45,922 bases of DNA from an uncultured Oscillospiraceae bacterium (GCA_944386985.1 CALXDD010000021.1:1-45922), one strand, 5' to 3'; positions 23,529-31,790 are shown, counted from the stretch's first letter. The notes: generated from the letters alone by a model not told the origin. Numbers and translations are program-made.

Positions 23529-25258
23529 TAAAAGTCCTCCTGATCCCCGGGGTCAGGGAAAAAGTCGTCCAGGGTATCCTGTCCCAGGTAAGCCTCCACG
23601 CTGTCCAAAAACTTCTCCATCCTTCGGGACGCCTTGGCCACCCGGATGGGCTCCTGAAGAGACAGCTCGTGCTGATACCAGGCCAGCATCCGATCCACCT
23701 GCTCCCGCACATCCCCCACCGTCATGGCGTACATCCGCTCCGCCTTGGCAATCAGAGCCCGGGGGACCTCCTGGTCCCGGGGGTGGAGCTTGAGAGCCGA
23801 CAGTTCCTGAAGCCGCCGCTCCACCTCCCTTTGTGTCATCTCCTTGTTCTGCAGCACCAGCCGGGCCGGTTTGCCGCTGCGGCTGACCGCCTCCACCTCT
23901 AAAAGACCGTTGATATCGTAAGTAAAGCGCACCCGCACCGGCTCCTGCCCCCGGGGCGCCGATGGTACGGTGACCTCCAGCTCCCCCAGCAGGGTGTTGT
24001 CCTCACAGTAGGGATTCTCCCCCTGATAAATCTTCAGATCGATTCTGGTCTGCCCGTCCCGCACTGTGGAGTAGATCCCCTCCTTACTGGTGGGCAGCAC
24101 GCTGTTGCGCTCGATGAGGGGCGACATCCGGTCCCGCCTGGGCTCCGCCTCGTTGTAGGTGGCCACTCCCAGAGTAAAGGGACACACGTCGGTGAGCACC
24201 AGCTCCCGCAGGTCGGCGGCCCGGGCCTTCATGCCCGCGCAAATTCCCGCCCCCAGGGCGATGGCTGTGTCCGGCCGGCTGTCGGAGGCGGGCTCCCGGC
24301 CCAGGAGCTGGGCGATGTACTGCCGCACTGACGGCATATGGCTGGAGCCGCCCACCATCACCAGTTCATCCAGCTCTTCCACGCGGATGGACGCATCCCG
24401 AAACACTTTCTGGACCGGGGCGGCCATGCGCTGGAAGAGGCGGCTGCATTTCCGGATCAGCCACTCGTTGTTCATGGGCAGGGACGCCCGGATGGTGCCG
24501 TCGTCCACGCTCATGACCACCATGGGCTGGACGGTCAGCGCCATCTTGCAGGTCTCCGCCTGGCGGATCAGCATCTCCTGCCGCCTGGAGTCCAAGCGGT
24601 CGAAGTCGATACCGGTCTCCTCACAAAAGCCCCTGGCAATGGCCCGGTCAAAGTCGGAGCCCCCCAACCGGTTATCTCCGCTCACCGCCGTGACGCTGAC
24701 CACGTTTTCAAAGCGCTCCACCAGAGACACATCCAAAGTACCGCCCCCCAGGTCAAAGACCAGGCAGACCTTGTCCTCGTCCCCCTCGCTGATGTGGGCG
24801 GACACCGCGGCGGCAGAGGGCTCGTTCACCAGACGCTCCACCGTCAGCCCCGCCAGGGCGCCCGCCCGCTTGGTGGCGGAGCGCTGTGCCTCGGCGAAGT
24901 AGGCGGGAACACTGATCACCGCCTCAGTGACCGGCTCACCGAGATAGCACTCCGCATCCTCCTTCAGGCGGCGGAGCACCAGGGCAGACAGCTCCTCGGG
25001 CCGAAAGCTGCGGTCCCCCAGCTGAAAGACCTTCTGGGTACCCATATATCGCTTGAAGCGGGCGGCGGTCCGCTCCGGGTGGGAGATCAGGCGGTCCTTG
25101 GCCGCCTGCCCCACCAGGACGCTGCCGTCCTCATCCACGCTCACTACGCTGGGGGTCAGGTAGTCCCCGCCTGCGTTTGGGATCAATTCGCTGCGGCCAT
25201 TGCGCCAGACCGCGGCCAAGCTGTTCGTCGTACCAAGATCAATTCCCAGAATTGCCAT
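23528..25258 (-). CDS. hscC: Hsp70-family chaperone HscC (copy 2)
   Basis: A 576-residue Hsp70 with 'GIDLGTTNSLAAVWRNGRSE' at the N-terminus, 'FDLGGGTLDVSLVE', 'ELVMVGGSSHMPSV', then 'LTDVCPFTLGVATYNEAE', 'IYQGENPYCEDNTLLGELEV', 'TYDINGLLEVEA' and 'LSALKLHPRD'. As I recall E. coli HscC, these segments match it closely (there 'LTDICPYSLGV' and 'LSALKIYPRD'), more so than copy 1 does. HscC works with DjlB/DjlC and is not a general folding chaperone. Start set at ATG 25258 because GAGAGGAGA lies just upstream; an earlier in-frame start at 25300 would add 14 residues with no ribosome binding site. Followed by J protein B and the DUF1266 protein. Confidence 0.92.
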   Translation of the reverse strand: MAILGIDLGTTNSLAAVWRNGRSELIPNAGGDYLTPSVVSVDEDGSVLVGQAAKDRLISHPERTAARFKRYMGTQKVFQLGDRSFRPEELSALVLRRLKEDAECYLGEPVTEAVISVPAYFAEAQRSATKRAGALAGLTVERLVNEPSAAAVSAHISEGDEDKVCLVFDLGGGTLDVSLVERFENVVSVTAVSGDNRLGGSDFDRAIARGFCEETGIDFDRLDSRRQEMLIRQAETCKMALTVQPMVVMSVDDGTIRASLPMNNEWLIRKCSRLFQRMAAPVQKVFRDASIRVEELDELVMVGGSSHMPSVRQYIAQLLGREPASDSRPDTAIALGAGICAGMKARAADLRELVLTDVCPFTLGVATYNEAEPRRDRMSPLIERNSVLPTSKEGIYSTVRDGQTRIDLKIYQGENPYCEDNTLLGELEVTVPSAPRGQEPVRVRFTYDINGLLEVEAVSRSGKPARLVLQNKEMTQREVERRLQELSALKLHPRDQEVPRALIAKAERMYAMTVGDVREQVDRMLAWYQHELSLQEPIRVAKASRRMEKFLDSVEAYLGQDTLDDFFPDPGDQEDF

Positions 25259-25398
25259 ATGTGTCTCCTCTCTGCCAGAGTGGTCTGCTGTGATTTTCAA
25301 TTCTGCATTGTATCATAGATTCCCTGAGAATTCCATATGCACTGTTGGAAGACAAATGGGAGTGCGGAACGATCTCCGGGCCGGATCACGACAGAACA

Positions 25399-25423
25399 AG
25401 GGCCGGAGAAATTCTCCGGCCCT
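25399..25423. other. Perfect 12-bp palindrome in gap downstream of the YcxB-like gene
   Basis: Positions 25399-25410 mirror 25412-25423 around a single base. There is no T-run on either side. It lies about 150 bases past the YcxB-like gene's stop and 141 bases upstream of the hscC start, so it could be a weak terminator or a protein-binding site. The rest of 25,259-25,570 shows no gene. Confidence 0.4.
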
Positions 25424-25570
25424 GCGGCGTGGCATTGAGACAATTCCGATGGAATGTGAGTTCCTCTCCGGACGTGCCTGTTCTGGTTTTCCTGGGCTGC
25501 CAAAAAGCTGCCTCTGCCGCGCAGGGCGCAGCGCAGCGTGACCAAGACTCCGTTCCTTTTTCGCCGTCCC

Positions 25571-26086
25571 TCATCCGCCGATTTTCCGGATCGTCTTTCC
25601 GGTCCGTTCCTCCAAAAAGCATCGGAACTCCTCCACCGTGCCGCCCTCCAGTCCCGCCTTGTCAAATGCCTGGGCATGGTTTTTCCCCAGAATGACCACA
25701 AGATAGTCCCCGCTCTCCACCAGAGCCAGGATCCTGCTGTACTGCCACTGGGAGGTGAGGCCGGTAATCCGGGACTCGTAGCAGTCCCGGTGGAACACCG
25801 TGGCGCACTCCTCCATGCCCGGCATGGCCCGCCGCTTGCTGATGATGGCGGACAGCGTGTCCTCCCCGAACTGGACCGCCAGCAGCATGACGATTACCCC
25901 GGCATCTACCCCGCGTACCCACAGGCTCTGTTGTCCGTCCAGTACAGACAGCAAGCAGGCGGCAATGATGATCCAGGAAAACACCCTGGTTAAGATGCTG
26001 ACCCCTCTCCGGGTGGTCTTTCGGATGGCTTTTGACATGGCTGCCAGCGCCCTCCGGGTGTATACAGTTCTGCAGGAAAATTCCAT
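25571..26086 (-). CDS. YcxB-like membrane protein
   Basis: A 171-residue protein with a short N-terminal polar segment ('MEFSCRTVYTRRALAAMSK'), two adjacent membrane spans (about 35-50 and 55-75), and a C-terminal soluble domain with 'VFHRDCYESRI', 'LVESGDYLVVILGKNHAQAFDKAGLEGGTVEEF' and 'LEERTGKTI'. This order, and the 'DKAGLEGGT.EEF..FLEERTGK' ending, fit the YcxB-like family of Firmicutes membrane proteins, whose role is unknown. Start at ATG 26086, chosen for AAGGAGC 8 bases upstream; a longer frame to 26143 lacks a ribosome binding site. It lies between the bil operon and hscC on the same strand, separated from both by hairpins, so it is probably a single-gene unit. Confidence 0.7.
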   Translation of the reverse strand: MEFSCRTVYTRRALAAMSKAIRKTTRRGVSILTRVFSWIIIAACLLSVLDGQQSLWVRGVDAGVIVMLLAVQFGEDTLSAIISKRRAMPGMEECATVFHRDCYESRITGLTSQWQYSRILALVESGDYLVVILGKNHAQAFDKAGLEGGTVEEFRCFLEERTGKTIRKIGG

Positions 26087-26200
26087 AACGGCTGCTCCTT
26101 CTCTTTGGTATGGAACCAGTATAGCAAGCCGCTCCCGACGCATTCAATCTAAGATTCCTTAAGCTGCCTTAAAGTTTCGAAAGGCTCCCGGACGGAATCC

Positions 26201-26246
26201 ACAAACAACTCCCCCGCTTTTCTCAAAAAGCGGGGGAGTTGTTTGT
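26201..26246 (-). terminator. Very strong hairpin terminator after bilS
   Basis: A perfect 21-bp stem (26201-26221 with 26226-26246) and a 4-base loop, 50 bases beyond the bilS stop. It closes the bilQRS operon and insulates the YcxB-like gene. Confidence 0.85.
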
Positions 26247-26295
26247 ATGGAATGAAATTTCTGTATAACGGAACGGAAACCGGCGCCGGCTCCTC

Positions 26296-26784
26296 TTACC
26301 GCACTTTTTCCGCGGCGGCCTTGAGCTGCGCCAAATCCTGGTCGTCAGGGTGGCTGAGGGCCTTGTCAAAGTTTTCCAGCATGGCGGTGCGCCGCGGGCC
26401 GTCCTCCATGGCCTCGTAGCGGTCCCGCACCGCCTGGGGCATTTTGCCCTGGCACATGAAGGTTCCCACCACCTGTACCTCCGGCCCCAGGTGCTGGCGC
26501 ACCCGTCCAAGAATCTGCTCAAAATAGGCGGGAGCGCCTCCAAAGCCGGCGGTGCCGAACAAAAATACCCGCTGATTGGTCAGGCTCTCCAAAAAACCGG
26601 CAACGGTCTCGTCACAGGACCCCTTGTCGGTCCAGAACCCCACAAAGACCGTCTCCGCCTCCAGGGCTTTGGGCTCCGGAGCACCGAAGCAGAGACACTC
26701 CTCCCGGGGCAGCGCCTCCCCGATGGCTTTGGCCAGCTGGGCGGTATTGCCGGTACGGCTGCTGTAGACGATGGCGTAACTCAT
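26296..26784 (-). CDS. bilS: Flavodoxin-like electron carrier of bilirubin reductase (BilS)
   Basis: A 162-residue flavodoxin. The FMN phosphate loop is 'YSSRTGNTAQLAKAIG' (about 7-22), and 'GFWTDKGSCD' and 'LFGTAGFGGAPAYFEQIL' are typical of the flavodoxin-like family. In the bilQRS operon the flavodoxin-like protein BilS is thought to assist or supply electrons to BilR. Its ATG overlaps the bilR stop (ATGA), so the two are made in step. A 21-bp hairpin follows. On its own the sequence could be any flavodoxin family member; the assignment depends on its place next to a BilR with the HGDR motif. Confidence 0.85.
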   Translation of the reverse strand: MSYAIVYSSRTGNTAQLAKAIGEALPREECLCFGAPEPKALEAETVFVGFWTDKGSCDETVAGFLESLTNQRVFLFGTAGFGGAPAYFEQILGRVRQHLGPEVQVVGTFMCQGKMPQAVRDRYEAMEDGPRRTAMLENFDKALSHPDDQDLAQLKAAAEKVR

Positions 26785-27893
26785 GCTGTTTCCTCCCTTT
26801 CATAGATGCAGTGCACACCCCGGTGGGCCATCATGCCCCCCAGACACTCCTTGTTGCAGCGGACGCAGCGGCGAATTTCCCCGGCGCGTCCCTCCTGTAC
26901 TTTCTTCGGCCAGCTTGGGTCCGCAATCAGCTGGCGGCTCATGGCGGCGCAGTCGATCCGCCCGGACCGCAGCTGCTCCTCCACAAAGTCGGGGTCCGTA
27001 AGCCCGCCCACGCCGCAGATAGGCAGCTTCGTAAGACCGCGTACCTCATCACAGAACTTCAAAAAACAGCCCTCCGCTCCGAATTCGGGGTGGCGTTTGG
27101 GCGGGATCGTATCGCTGAGTTCCCCATGGTCGGCCAGGGTCACATGGAAGCTGGTGACCCCCGCCTGCTCCAGCAGCGGCACAAACACAGGCAGCTCCGA
27201 TTCCAGCACCCCGGCATTTCCGTAGTGGGGCTCCTCCTGGCGCACCGCCAGCTTGTAGTCGATGGGCACCTGTGGCAAAGCGCAGCGAATAGCGGACACC
27301 GCCTCCACCCCAAAGCGGGCCCGGTTTTCCGCACTTCCGCCGTAGCGGTCCGTGCGGTGATTGAACACAGCGGAGCTGAAGCTGCCGCACATCCGGTCCC
27401 CGTGGACCTGCACCATGTCAAAGCCCGCCTCCATGGCAAGCCGTGCCGCCTCTCCGAAGGCGCGGGTGATCTCCTCCACCTTCTTCTCCGAAAGGCCGGT
27501 GATATAGGGGCCCACCTGCTGGTTTAAAAGCGGCCGCAGCTCCTCCATGGAGATGCGCTTGGTGAGCACGCCGGGAATATACTTCACCATGGCCCGCATA
27601 TTGGAATCGGACTGGTGGAGCTGGGCACAGAGTTTGCACCCCTCCTTGTGGACGGCGTCGGCCAGGGCGCTGTAAAAGGCAAAGCCCTTCTTGGTGTACA
27701 GAGAAGGGGCAAAGCCGTGGGGGAGCACCGGCACATCGCCGATTATGATCATGGCGCAGCCTCCGGCGGCAATGGTTTTCAGCCGCTCCACCAGGTCCTC
27801 CTGAGACAGCCCCATACTGGTGGGGGCAAAGATCATGCGGTTTTTCAGCGTCAGTCCGCCGTAATCCACAGGGCTGCTTATGGTCTCGTACAT
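26781..27893 (-). CDS. bilR: Bilirubin reductase BilR (old-yellow-enzyme family)
   Basis: A 370-residue TIM-barrel flavin oxidoreductase ('PVDYGGLTLKNRMIFAPTSMG' at the N-terminus, 'FNHRTDRYGGSAENR', 'PICGVGGLTDPDFVEEQL'). The catalytic segment reads 'VQVHGDRMCGS', that is HGDR at residues 164-167, with D166 and R167 matching the residues I recall being identified in gut BilR enzymes; ordinary old-yellow-enzyme relatives have HxxHG... instead. C343, C346, C350 and C362 form a CX2CX3CX11C set, as in the iron-sulfur-containing dienoyl-CoA-reductase branch. BilR reduces bilirubin to urobilinogen in gut bacteria. This is the short form without a C-terminal NAD-binding domain, consistent with a separate BilS. 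ATG 27893 overlaps the bilQ end by 16 bases; the ribosome binding site is weak, so coupling is likely. Confidence 0.88.
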   Translation of the reverse strand: MYETISSPVDYGGLTLKNRMIFAPTSMGLSQEDLVERLKTIAAGGCAMIIIGDVPVLPHGFAPSLYTKKGFAFYSALADAVHKEGCKLCAQLHQSDSNMRAMVKYIPGVLTKRISMEELRPLLNQQVGPYITGLSEKKVEEITRAFGEAARLAMEAGFDMVQVHGDRMCGSFSSAVFNHRTDRYGGSAENRARFGVEAVSAIRCALPQVPIDYKLAVRQEEPHYGNAGVLESELPVFVPLLEQAGVTSFHVTLADHGELSDTIPPKRHPEFGAEGCFLKFCDEVRGLTKLPICGVGGLTDPDFVEEQLRSGRIDCAAMSRQLIADPSWPKKVQEGRAGEIRRCVRCNKECLGGMMAHRGVHCIYEREETA

Positions 27894-28303
27894 ATGGAAT
27901 CTACTTCTTTCTTGGTAGCTTTTGCCAAGAGGGAGAGAATCTGCTCCCGCTCCGTCTCGCTCAAAGAAGCCATGGCCTCCCTGTCCCAGTCAAAAAAGAC
28001 CTGGTGGCTCACCTGGAAGGCCTCCTGCCCCTTTGCGCTCAGGTTCAGGTGGTAGGCCCGGCCGGACTTTTCCCGGGTGAGAAACCCCTCCTCCACCAGC
28101 CTGGTAACGCTGCGCTGAGAATAGCCCCAGTCCAGCCCCAGGGCCGCCGTCAGTTCCGCCTGGGTGCAGCCGGGATGCTTGCCCACATAGATCACAGGAA
28201 ACAGCGAGCCGAAGCTCAGTCCCAGCAGCTGCAGCCGGGCGGTGGTGTAGTCCACAAAACTGCGGTGGCACATTGTGGCGTAATAGGCCAGGGTCTGGAA
28301 CAT
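27878..28303 (-). CDS. bilQ: MarR-family regulator BilQ
   Basis: A 141-residue winged-helix regulator: 'LGLSFGSLFPVIYVGKHPGCTQAELTAALGLDWGYSQRSVTRLVEEGFLTREKSGRAYHLNLSAKG' contains the helix-turn-helix (about 40-85) and the basic beta wing. The MarR protein of bil operons is BilQ. Start at ATG 28303, with AAAAGGAG 11 bases upstream (28315-28322), rather than an in-frame ATG at 28336 that lies in the promoter's -10 box. Two matching palindromes over the promoter (28323-28337 and 28351-28365) are its probable operators, so it represses itself and bilRS. A bile pigment is the obvious candidate ligand, but this is inference. Confidence 0.87.
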   Translation of the reverse strand: MFQTLAYYATMCHRSFVDYTTARLQLLGLSFGSLFPVIYVGKHPGCTQAELTAALGLDWGYSQRSVTRLVEEGFLTREKSGRAYHLNLSAKGQEAFQVSHQVFFDWDREAMASLSETEREQILSLLAKATKKEVDSICTRP

Positions 28304-28322
28304 GAATCGGTCAACTCCTTTT

Positions 28323-28365
28323 CTTGACTTAGTCAAGTATAACAGATATACTTGACTAAGTCAAG
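28323..28365 (-). promoter_or_regulatory. bilQRS promoter with twin MarR-type operators
   Basis: Two perfect palindromes CTTGAC-N3-GTCAAG lie at 28323-28337 and 28351-28365, 28 bases apart. On the minus strand the -35 box TTGACT (28359-28364) lies inside the right palindrome, 17 bases from the -10 box TATACT (28336-28341), which touches the left palindrome. The start site would be about 28,329, inside the left palindrome, so a bound dimer at either site blocks polymerase. The leader is short (~26 bases). Confidence 0.9.
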
Positions 28366-28408
28366 TATAAACGCAAAAAAATTTGCAGCACGCACTACAA
28401 ATACAATT

Positions 28409-28444
28409 CAACCGGACCGCCTTCTCTGCAAGACGGTCCGGTTG
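28409..28444 (-). terminator. Hairpin after the amylosucrase gene
   Basis: An 11-bp perfect stem (28409-28419 with 28434-28444), loop of 14, 47 bases past the amylosucrase-type gene's stop. The following minus-strand bases are only mildly T-rich. It separates the sugar cluster from the bil promoter. Confidence 0.65.
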
Positions 28445-28490
28445 GCAATGATACAAAATCTTTCTCCCGGAAATGTTTTGGGAAAGCCGG

Positions 28491-30425
28491 TCATTTCTCC
28501 GTGTGGAGGTACCAGGCGAAGCCGTAGGGGTACAGCTCCACGCCGCGGAGATCATCACGGCTGCCGCCGTAGATCAGCTCCTCAAAGGGGCCCTCGTCGC
28601 CGTTGGAGGCGGTGACAAACTCCTGGCTGAAGTTGAACAGCGCAATGAGTTTGCGGCCGTTGTACCAGCGGCCCACCCCCAGGACATGGGGGCTTCCGGT
28701 GTCAAAGGTCCACACGTCGGCCCGGGCGTCGAAGGCGGGTTCGGCGGCCCGCAGCTGCTCCAGGCGGCGCAGCCCCATAAACTGCTTGCCCTGGCGAGTG
28801 GAGGGGTCGTGGCGCAACTCTGCCAGATCCCACTGGAAATTGCCCCGGTGGATATAGCGGCTGTCGTCCCACTTCTCCCCGTTCTGGTGGTAGGAGTAGT
28901 CGTTGAGCTGGCCCACCTCGTCGCCGCTGTAGAGCACGGGGATGCCGCTCTGGGTGAGCATCCAGGCGTGGAGCATCAGGTCGCAGGAGATGGCCCGCTC
29001 CAGCTTGAAGGGGTCCCGCTCATAGTCGGCGGCCTCCACCCCGCACAGGGAGGCGGTGGTGCCGCACAGGCGGGCGTCCCCCAGCCGGGGATCGTCGTTG
29101 TAGAGCTCCCCCCGGCTGTCGCTGCCCGGCCGCTTACCGGTGAACCAGTCGTTGAGGTACTTCTTGTGGGCCACCTCGTTGGTGCCGAAGCGGGCCTTCA
29201 GCCAGTCGTAGTCCAGCCCCCAGCCGATGTCGTCGTGGCAGCGCAGATAATTGAGGAAGAGGAAGTCCCGGGGAAGCGCGCACACCGCATCCATCTGGTG
29301 GCGCAGCAGGGACACGTCCCCGGTGGCCAGCGTGTGCCAGGTGGTGGCCATGGTGGTCACGTTGTAGAGCATGTGGCACTCCGGCTTCTCAGGGCTTCCG
29401 AAGTAGGGCGCCACCTTGGCGGGCTCCATTACCACCTCCCCCAGCAGCAGGACGCTGGGGCAGACGATCTCACACACCATGCGCATGATCCGCACCAGGG
29501 TGTGAACCTTGGGCAGATTACGGCAGTTGGTGCCCAGCTCCTTCCAGATATAGGGCACTGCGTCCAGGCGGATGATGTCGATGCCCCGGTTGGCGAGATA
29601 AAGGAGGTTCTCCGTCATGTCGTTGAACACCAGGGGATTGGCGTAGTTCAGGTCCCACTGATAGGGATAGAAGGTGGTCATAACCACCTGATTGCAGTCG
29701 CTGAGCCAGGTGAAGTTGCCCGGGGCGGTGGTGGGGAACACCTGGGGCACCGTCTTCTCAAACTCCCGGGGAATATCCCAGTTGTCGTAGAAGAAATAAC
29801 GCTCCCGGTAGCCCGGCTCTCCGGCCCGGGCCTTCCGGGCCCACTCATGCTCCTCACTGGTGTGGTTCATCACAAAGTCCAAACACAGGCTGATACCCTT
29901 CCCCCGGCATGCGTCGGCCAGGGCCTCCAGGTCCTCCATGGTGCCCAGCTCCGGCTCCACTTTCCGGAAGTCGGACACGGCATAGCCTCCGTCGCTGCGG
30001 CCCTTGGGGCTCTTTAGCAGGGGCATCAGGTGCAGGTAGTTGACGCCGCACTCCTGGAGATAGGGCAGCTTCTCCTCCACCCCCTTCAGGGTACCGGCGA
30101 AAGCGTTGGTATACAGCATCATGCCAAGCAAATCCCGGCGGCGGTACCAGTCGGGGTCCGTCTCCCGGCGCCGGTCCTGGGCCCGCAGGTCCTCTTTCCG
30201 CGCCTCCCAGCTCCGGCGGAGCATGGCCGCAAAGTAGTCGAAGGCAGCCTGATCGCCGTGGTAGATCTCACAGTAGAGCCACTTGAGCTCGTCATAGCGC
30301 TGGGCAAGCCGGCGGTCGAAGTCGCTCTCCACCTTCTTTGGGGCGGGACTTTGCTTCACAGCCGCCGGCTGCTTGGTCTGTCCGGCAGCGGTACGCTTCT
30401 TGGGCGGGGTTTTCTTTTCTTTCAT
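28491..30425 (-). CDS. Amylosucrase-type GH13 enzyme
   Basis: A 644-residue GH13 protein. The N-terminal 34 residues are a Lys/Pro/Ala-rich tail ('KEKKTPPKKRTAAGQTKQ'), then a helical domain (36-95) as in amylosucrases, then the (beta/alpha)8 barrel: 'CLDFVMNHTS' (region I), 'GIDIIRLDAVPYIWKELGT' (nucleophile D288), 'LLLGEVV' (acid/base E330) and 'RCHDDIGW' (transition-state D398). The 'IWKELGTNCRNLPK' and 'HDDIGW' wording is that of amylosucrase (GH13_4), which transfers glucose from sucrose to make alpha-1,4-glucan or isomers, releasing fructose. It could act on sucrose freed from raffinose. It lies 27 bases after the GH32 gene in the same transcript. Length is near Neisseria amylosucrase (~636). 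No signal peptide. Confidence 0.8.
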   Translation of the reverse strand: MKEKKTPPKKRTAAGQTKQPAAVKQSPAPKKVESDFDRRLAQRYDELKWLYCEIYHGDQAAFDYFAAMLRRSWEARKEDLRAQDRRRETDPDWYRRRDLLGMMLYTNAFAGTLKGVEEKLPYLQECGVNYLHLMPLLKSPKGRSDGGYAVSDFRKVEPELGTMEDLEALADACRGKGISLCLDFVMNHTSEEHEWARKARAGEPGYRERYFFYDNWDIPREFEKTVPQVFPTTAPGNFTWLSDCNQVVMTTFYPYQWDLNYANPLVFNDMTENLLYLANRGIDIIRLDAVPYIWKELGTNCRNLPKVHTLVRIMRMVCEIVCPSVLLLGEVVMEPAKVAPYFGSPEKPECHMLYNVTTMATTWHTLATGDVSLLRHQMDAVCALPRDFLFLNYLRCHDDIGWGLDYDWLKARFGTNEVAHKKYLNDWFTGKRPGSDSRGELYNDDPRLGDARLCGTTASLCGVEAADYERDPFKLERAISCDLMLHAWMLTQSGIPVLYSGDEVGQLNDYSYHQNGEKWDDSRYIHRGNFQWDLAELRHDPSTRQGKQFMGLRRLEQLRAAEPAFDARADVWTFDTGSPHVLGVGRWYNGRKLIALFNFSQEFVTASNGDEGPFEELIYGGSRDDLRGVELYPYGFAWYLHTEK

Positions 30426-30452
30426 TGCGTCTCCTCTTTCCTTTCAGCAGGA

Positions 30453-31790
30453 TCAGATGGTAAAAATCGATTCCACAGAACCCTCCAGCCGGCCGCTCAG
30501 GCCGTATACCACATGACTGAGCACATACCGGCCATCGTTGATGAAAATCTCCACCAGATTGGGGTCCACAAAAATATCCAAGTGACATCTGTTCTCCGGC
30601 AGCCGGGGGCTTCGGGCGGTGAGGCGGCAGCCCTGGAGTCCAGCAAACACCGCGCTCCGGTCCGCCTCCACCCGGCCCTCCCGCATCCCGATGCGGTATC
30701 CGCCCAGATCCAGAGTCTGCCCCTCCCGGAGGGAAGCCCGGAACCGGACCGGCTTGCCCTCCGCCAGGGGGGAGAGGTTCGAAGCGGGACGGGTGAAGCA
30801 GGCGGATACGTTGGGATGGACCGGAAAGCAGACCTGGCCCTCCCGCATCTCCACCACCCTGGGAAGGCTCATCATGCCGTTCCAGGAGCCCCGGCCGTCC
30901 GGGGCATCCGTCACGGGGCGGGGCATCCGCATCCAACCCACCACCACCCGGCGGCCCTCCTGATCCAGGGTACTCTGGGGCGCGTAGAGATCCAGGCCCC
31001 AGTCCAGGAAGGAGAGAGGCTCGGTGAGGGTCATGCGGCAGGTCTCCGGGTCAAAATCCGCCCGGGCGTACATGGCCTGATCAGCGTAGGCGAGGCCGTC
31101 CGCCGTAACGCCCATGGGGGAGCCGAAAAACAGATACCCCTCCCTTAGCTTTGCAAGGTCCGGGCACTCCAGAATGCGGCCCAGCTCCGGGGAGGCGTAC
31201 TGGTTGGCGTAGGTCCAGGAAAGACCGTCGGCGCTGCGGTAGAAGAGGACCCGGCCCCTGGCTCCGTCCCGGGTGCTCCCCAGAACCATGTAGTAGGTCT
31301 CTCCTTCCTTCCACACCTTGGGGTCCCTGGTGTGCTGCCGGTCCCCCAGGGTCGTATCTGTGATCACAGGGATGATCTGCTGCTTGTCCGCCCAGTTGTC
31401 AAAATGCCGTCCGTCCTCCGAGACCACCATGGCCTGACTGGTCTCAAACCGGTCGTCCAGGGCCAGGTGGATGTCCTCAGGCTGTGGCTGGGCGTAGCGC
31501 ACCGCCGAATAGTAGAGGTGCATCCGTCCGTCGATCTCCATGGCGCTGCCGGAGAACACCCCGTTCTGGTCATAGTCCTTGGTGGGAAAGAGGGCCACGC
31601 CCAGATGCTCCCAGTGGACCAGATCCCGGCTTACCGCGTGGCCCCAGTGCATGGTGCCCCAGCGGGGGGCGTAGGGGAAGTGCTGGTAGAAGAGGTGGTA
31701 CTCCCCCTTGTAGTAGAGAAAGCCGTTTGGGTCGTTGATCCAGTTTCCCGGGGCTCTCAGGTGCATGCAGTCTTTGATCACAGAAATCAC
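30453..31790 (-). CDS. GH32 beta-fructofuranosidase (sucrose hydrolase)
   Basis: A 445-residue enzyme with the three GH32 acid motifs: 'WINDPNG' (nucleophile D20), 'RDPKVW' (stabiliser D156) and 'ECPDLAK' (acid/base E208). An N-terminal five-bladed propeller is followed by a beta-sandwich from about 315. No signal peptide, so it cleaves sucrose or beta-fructosides (raffinose to melibiose plus fructose) inside the cell. Slightly short compared with many sucrose-6-phosphate hydrolases (~480), and there is no PTS gene nearby, so free sucrose or fructo-oligosaccharides taken up by the ABC transporter are the likely substrates. It appears to have its own promoter in the gap after the permease gene. 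Confidence 0.87.
   Translation of the reverse strand: MISVIKDCMHLRAPGNWINDPNGFLYYKGEYHLFYQHFPYAPRWGTMHWGHAVSRDLVHWEHLGVALFPTKDYDQNGVFSGSAMEIDGRMHLYYSAVRYAQPQPEDIHLALDDRFETSQAMVVSEDGRHFDNWADKQQIIPVITDTTLGDRQHTRDPKVWKEGETYYMVLGSTRDGARGRVLFYRSADGLSWTYANQYASPELGRILECPDLAKLREGYLFFGSPMGVTADGLAYADQAMYARADFDPETCRMTLTEPLSFLDWGLDLYAPQSTLDQEGRRVVVGWMRMPRPVTDAPDGRGSWNGMMSLPRVVEMREGQVCFPVHPNVSACFTRPASNLSPLAEGKPVRFRASLREGQTLDLGGYRIGMREGRVEADRSAVFAGLQGCRLTARSPRLPENRCHLDIFVDPNLVEIFINDGRYVLSHVVYGLSGRLEGSVESIFTI

Noticed and set aside
25399-25423. Palindrome as an intrinsic terminator
   Set aside because: No T-run on either strand and about 150 bases from the nearest stop codon; left as an unexplained palindrome.
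28473-30017. 514-codon plus-strand open frame
   Set aside because: Antisense to the amylosucrase-type gene; Val/Gly/Ala-rich shadow.
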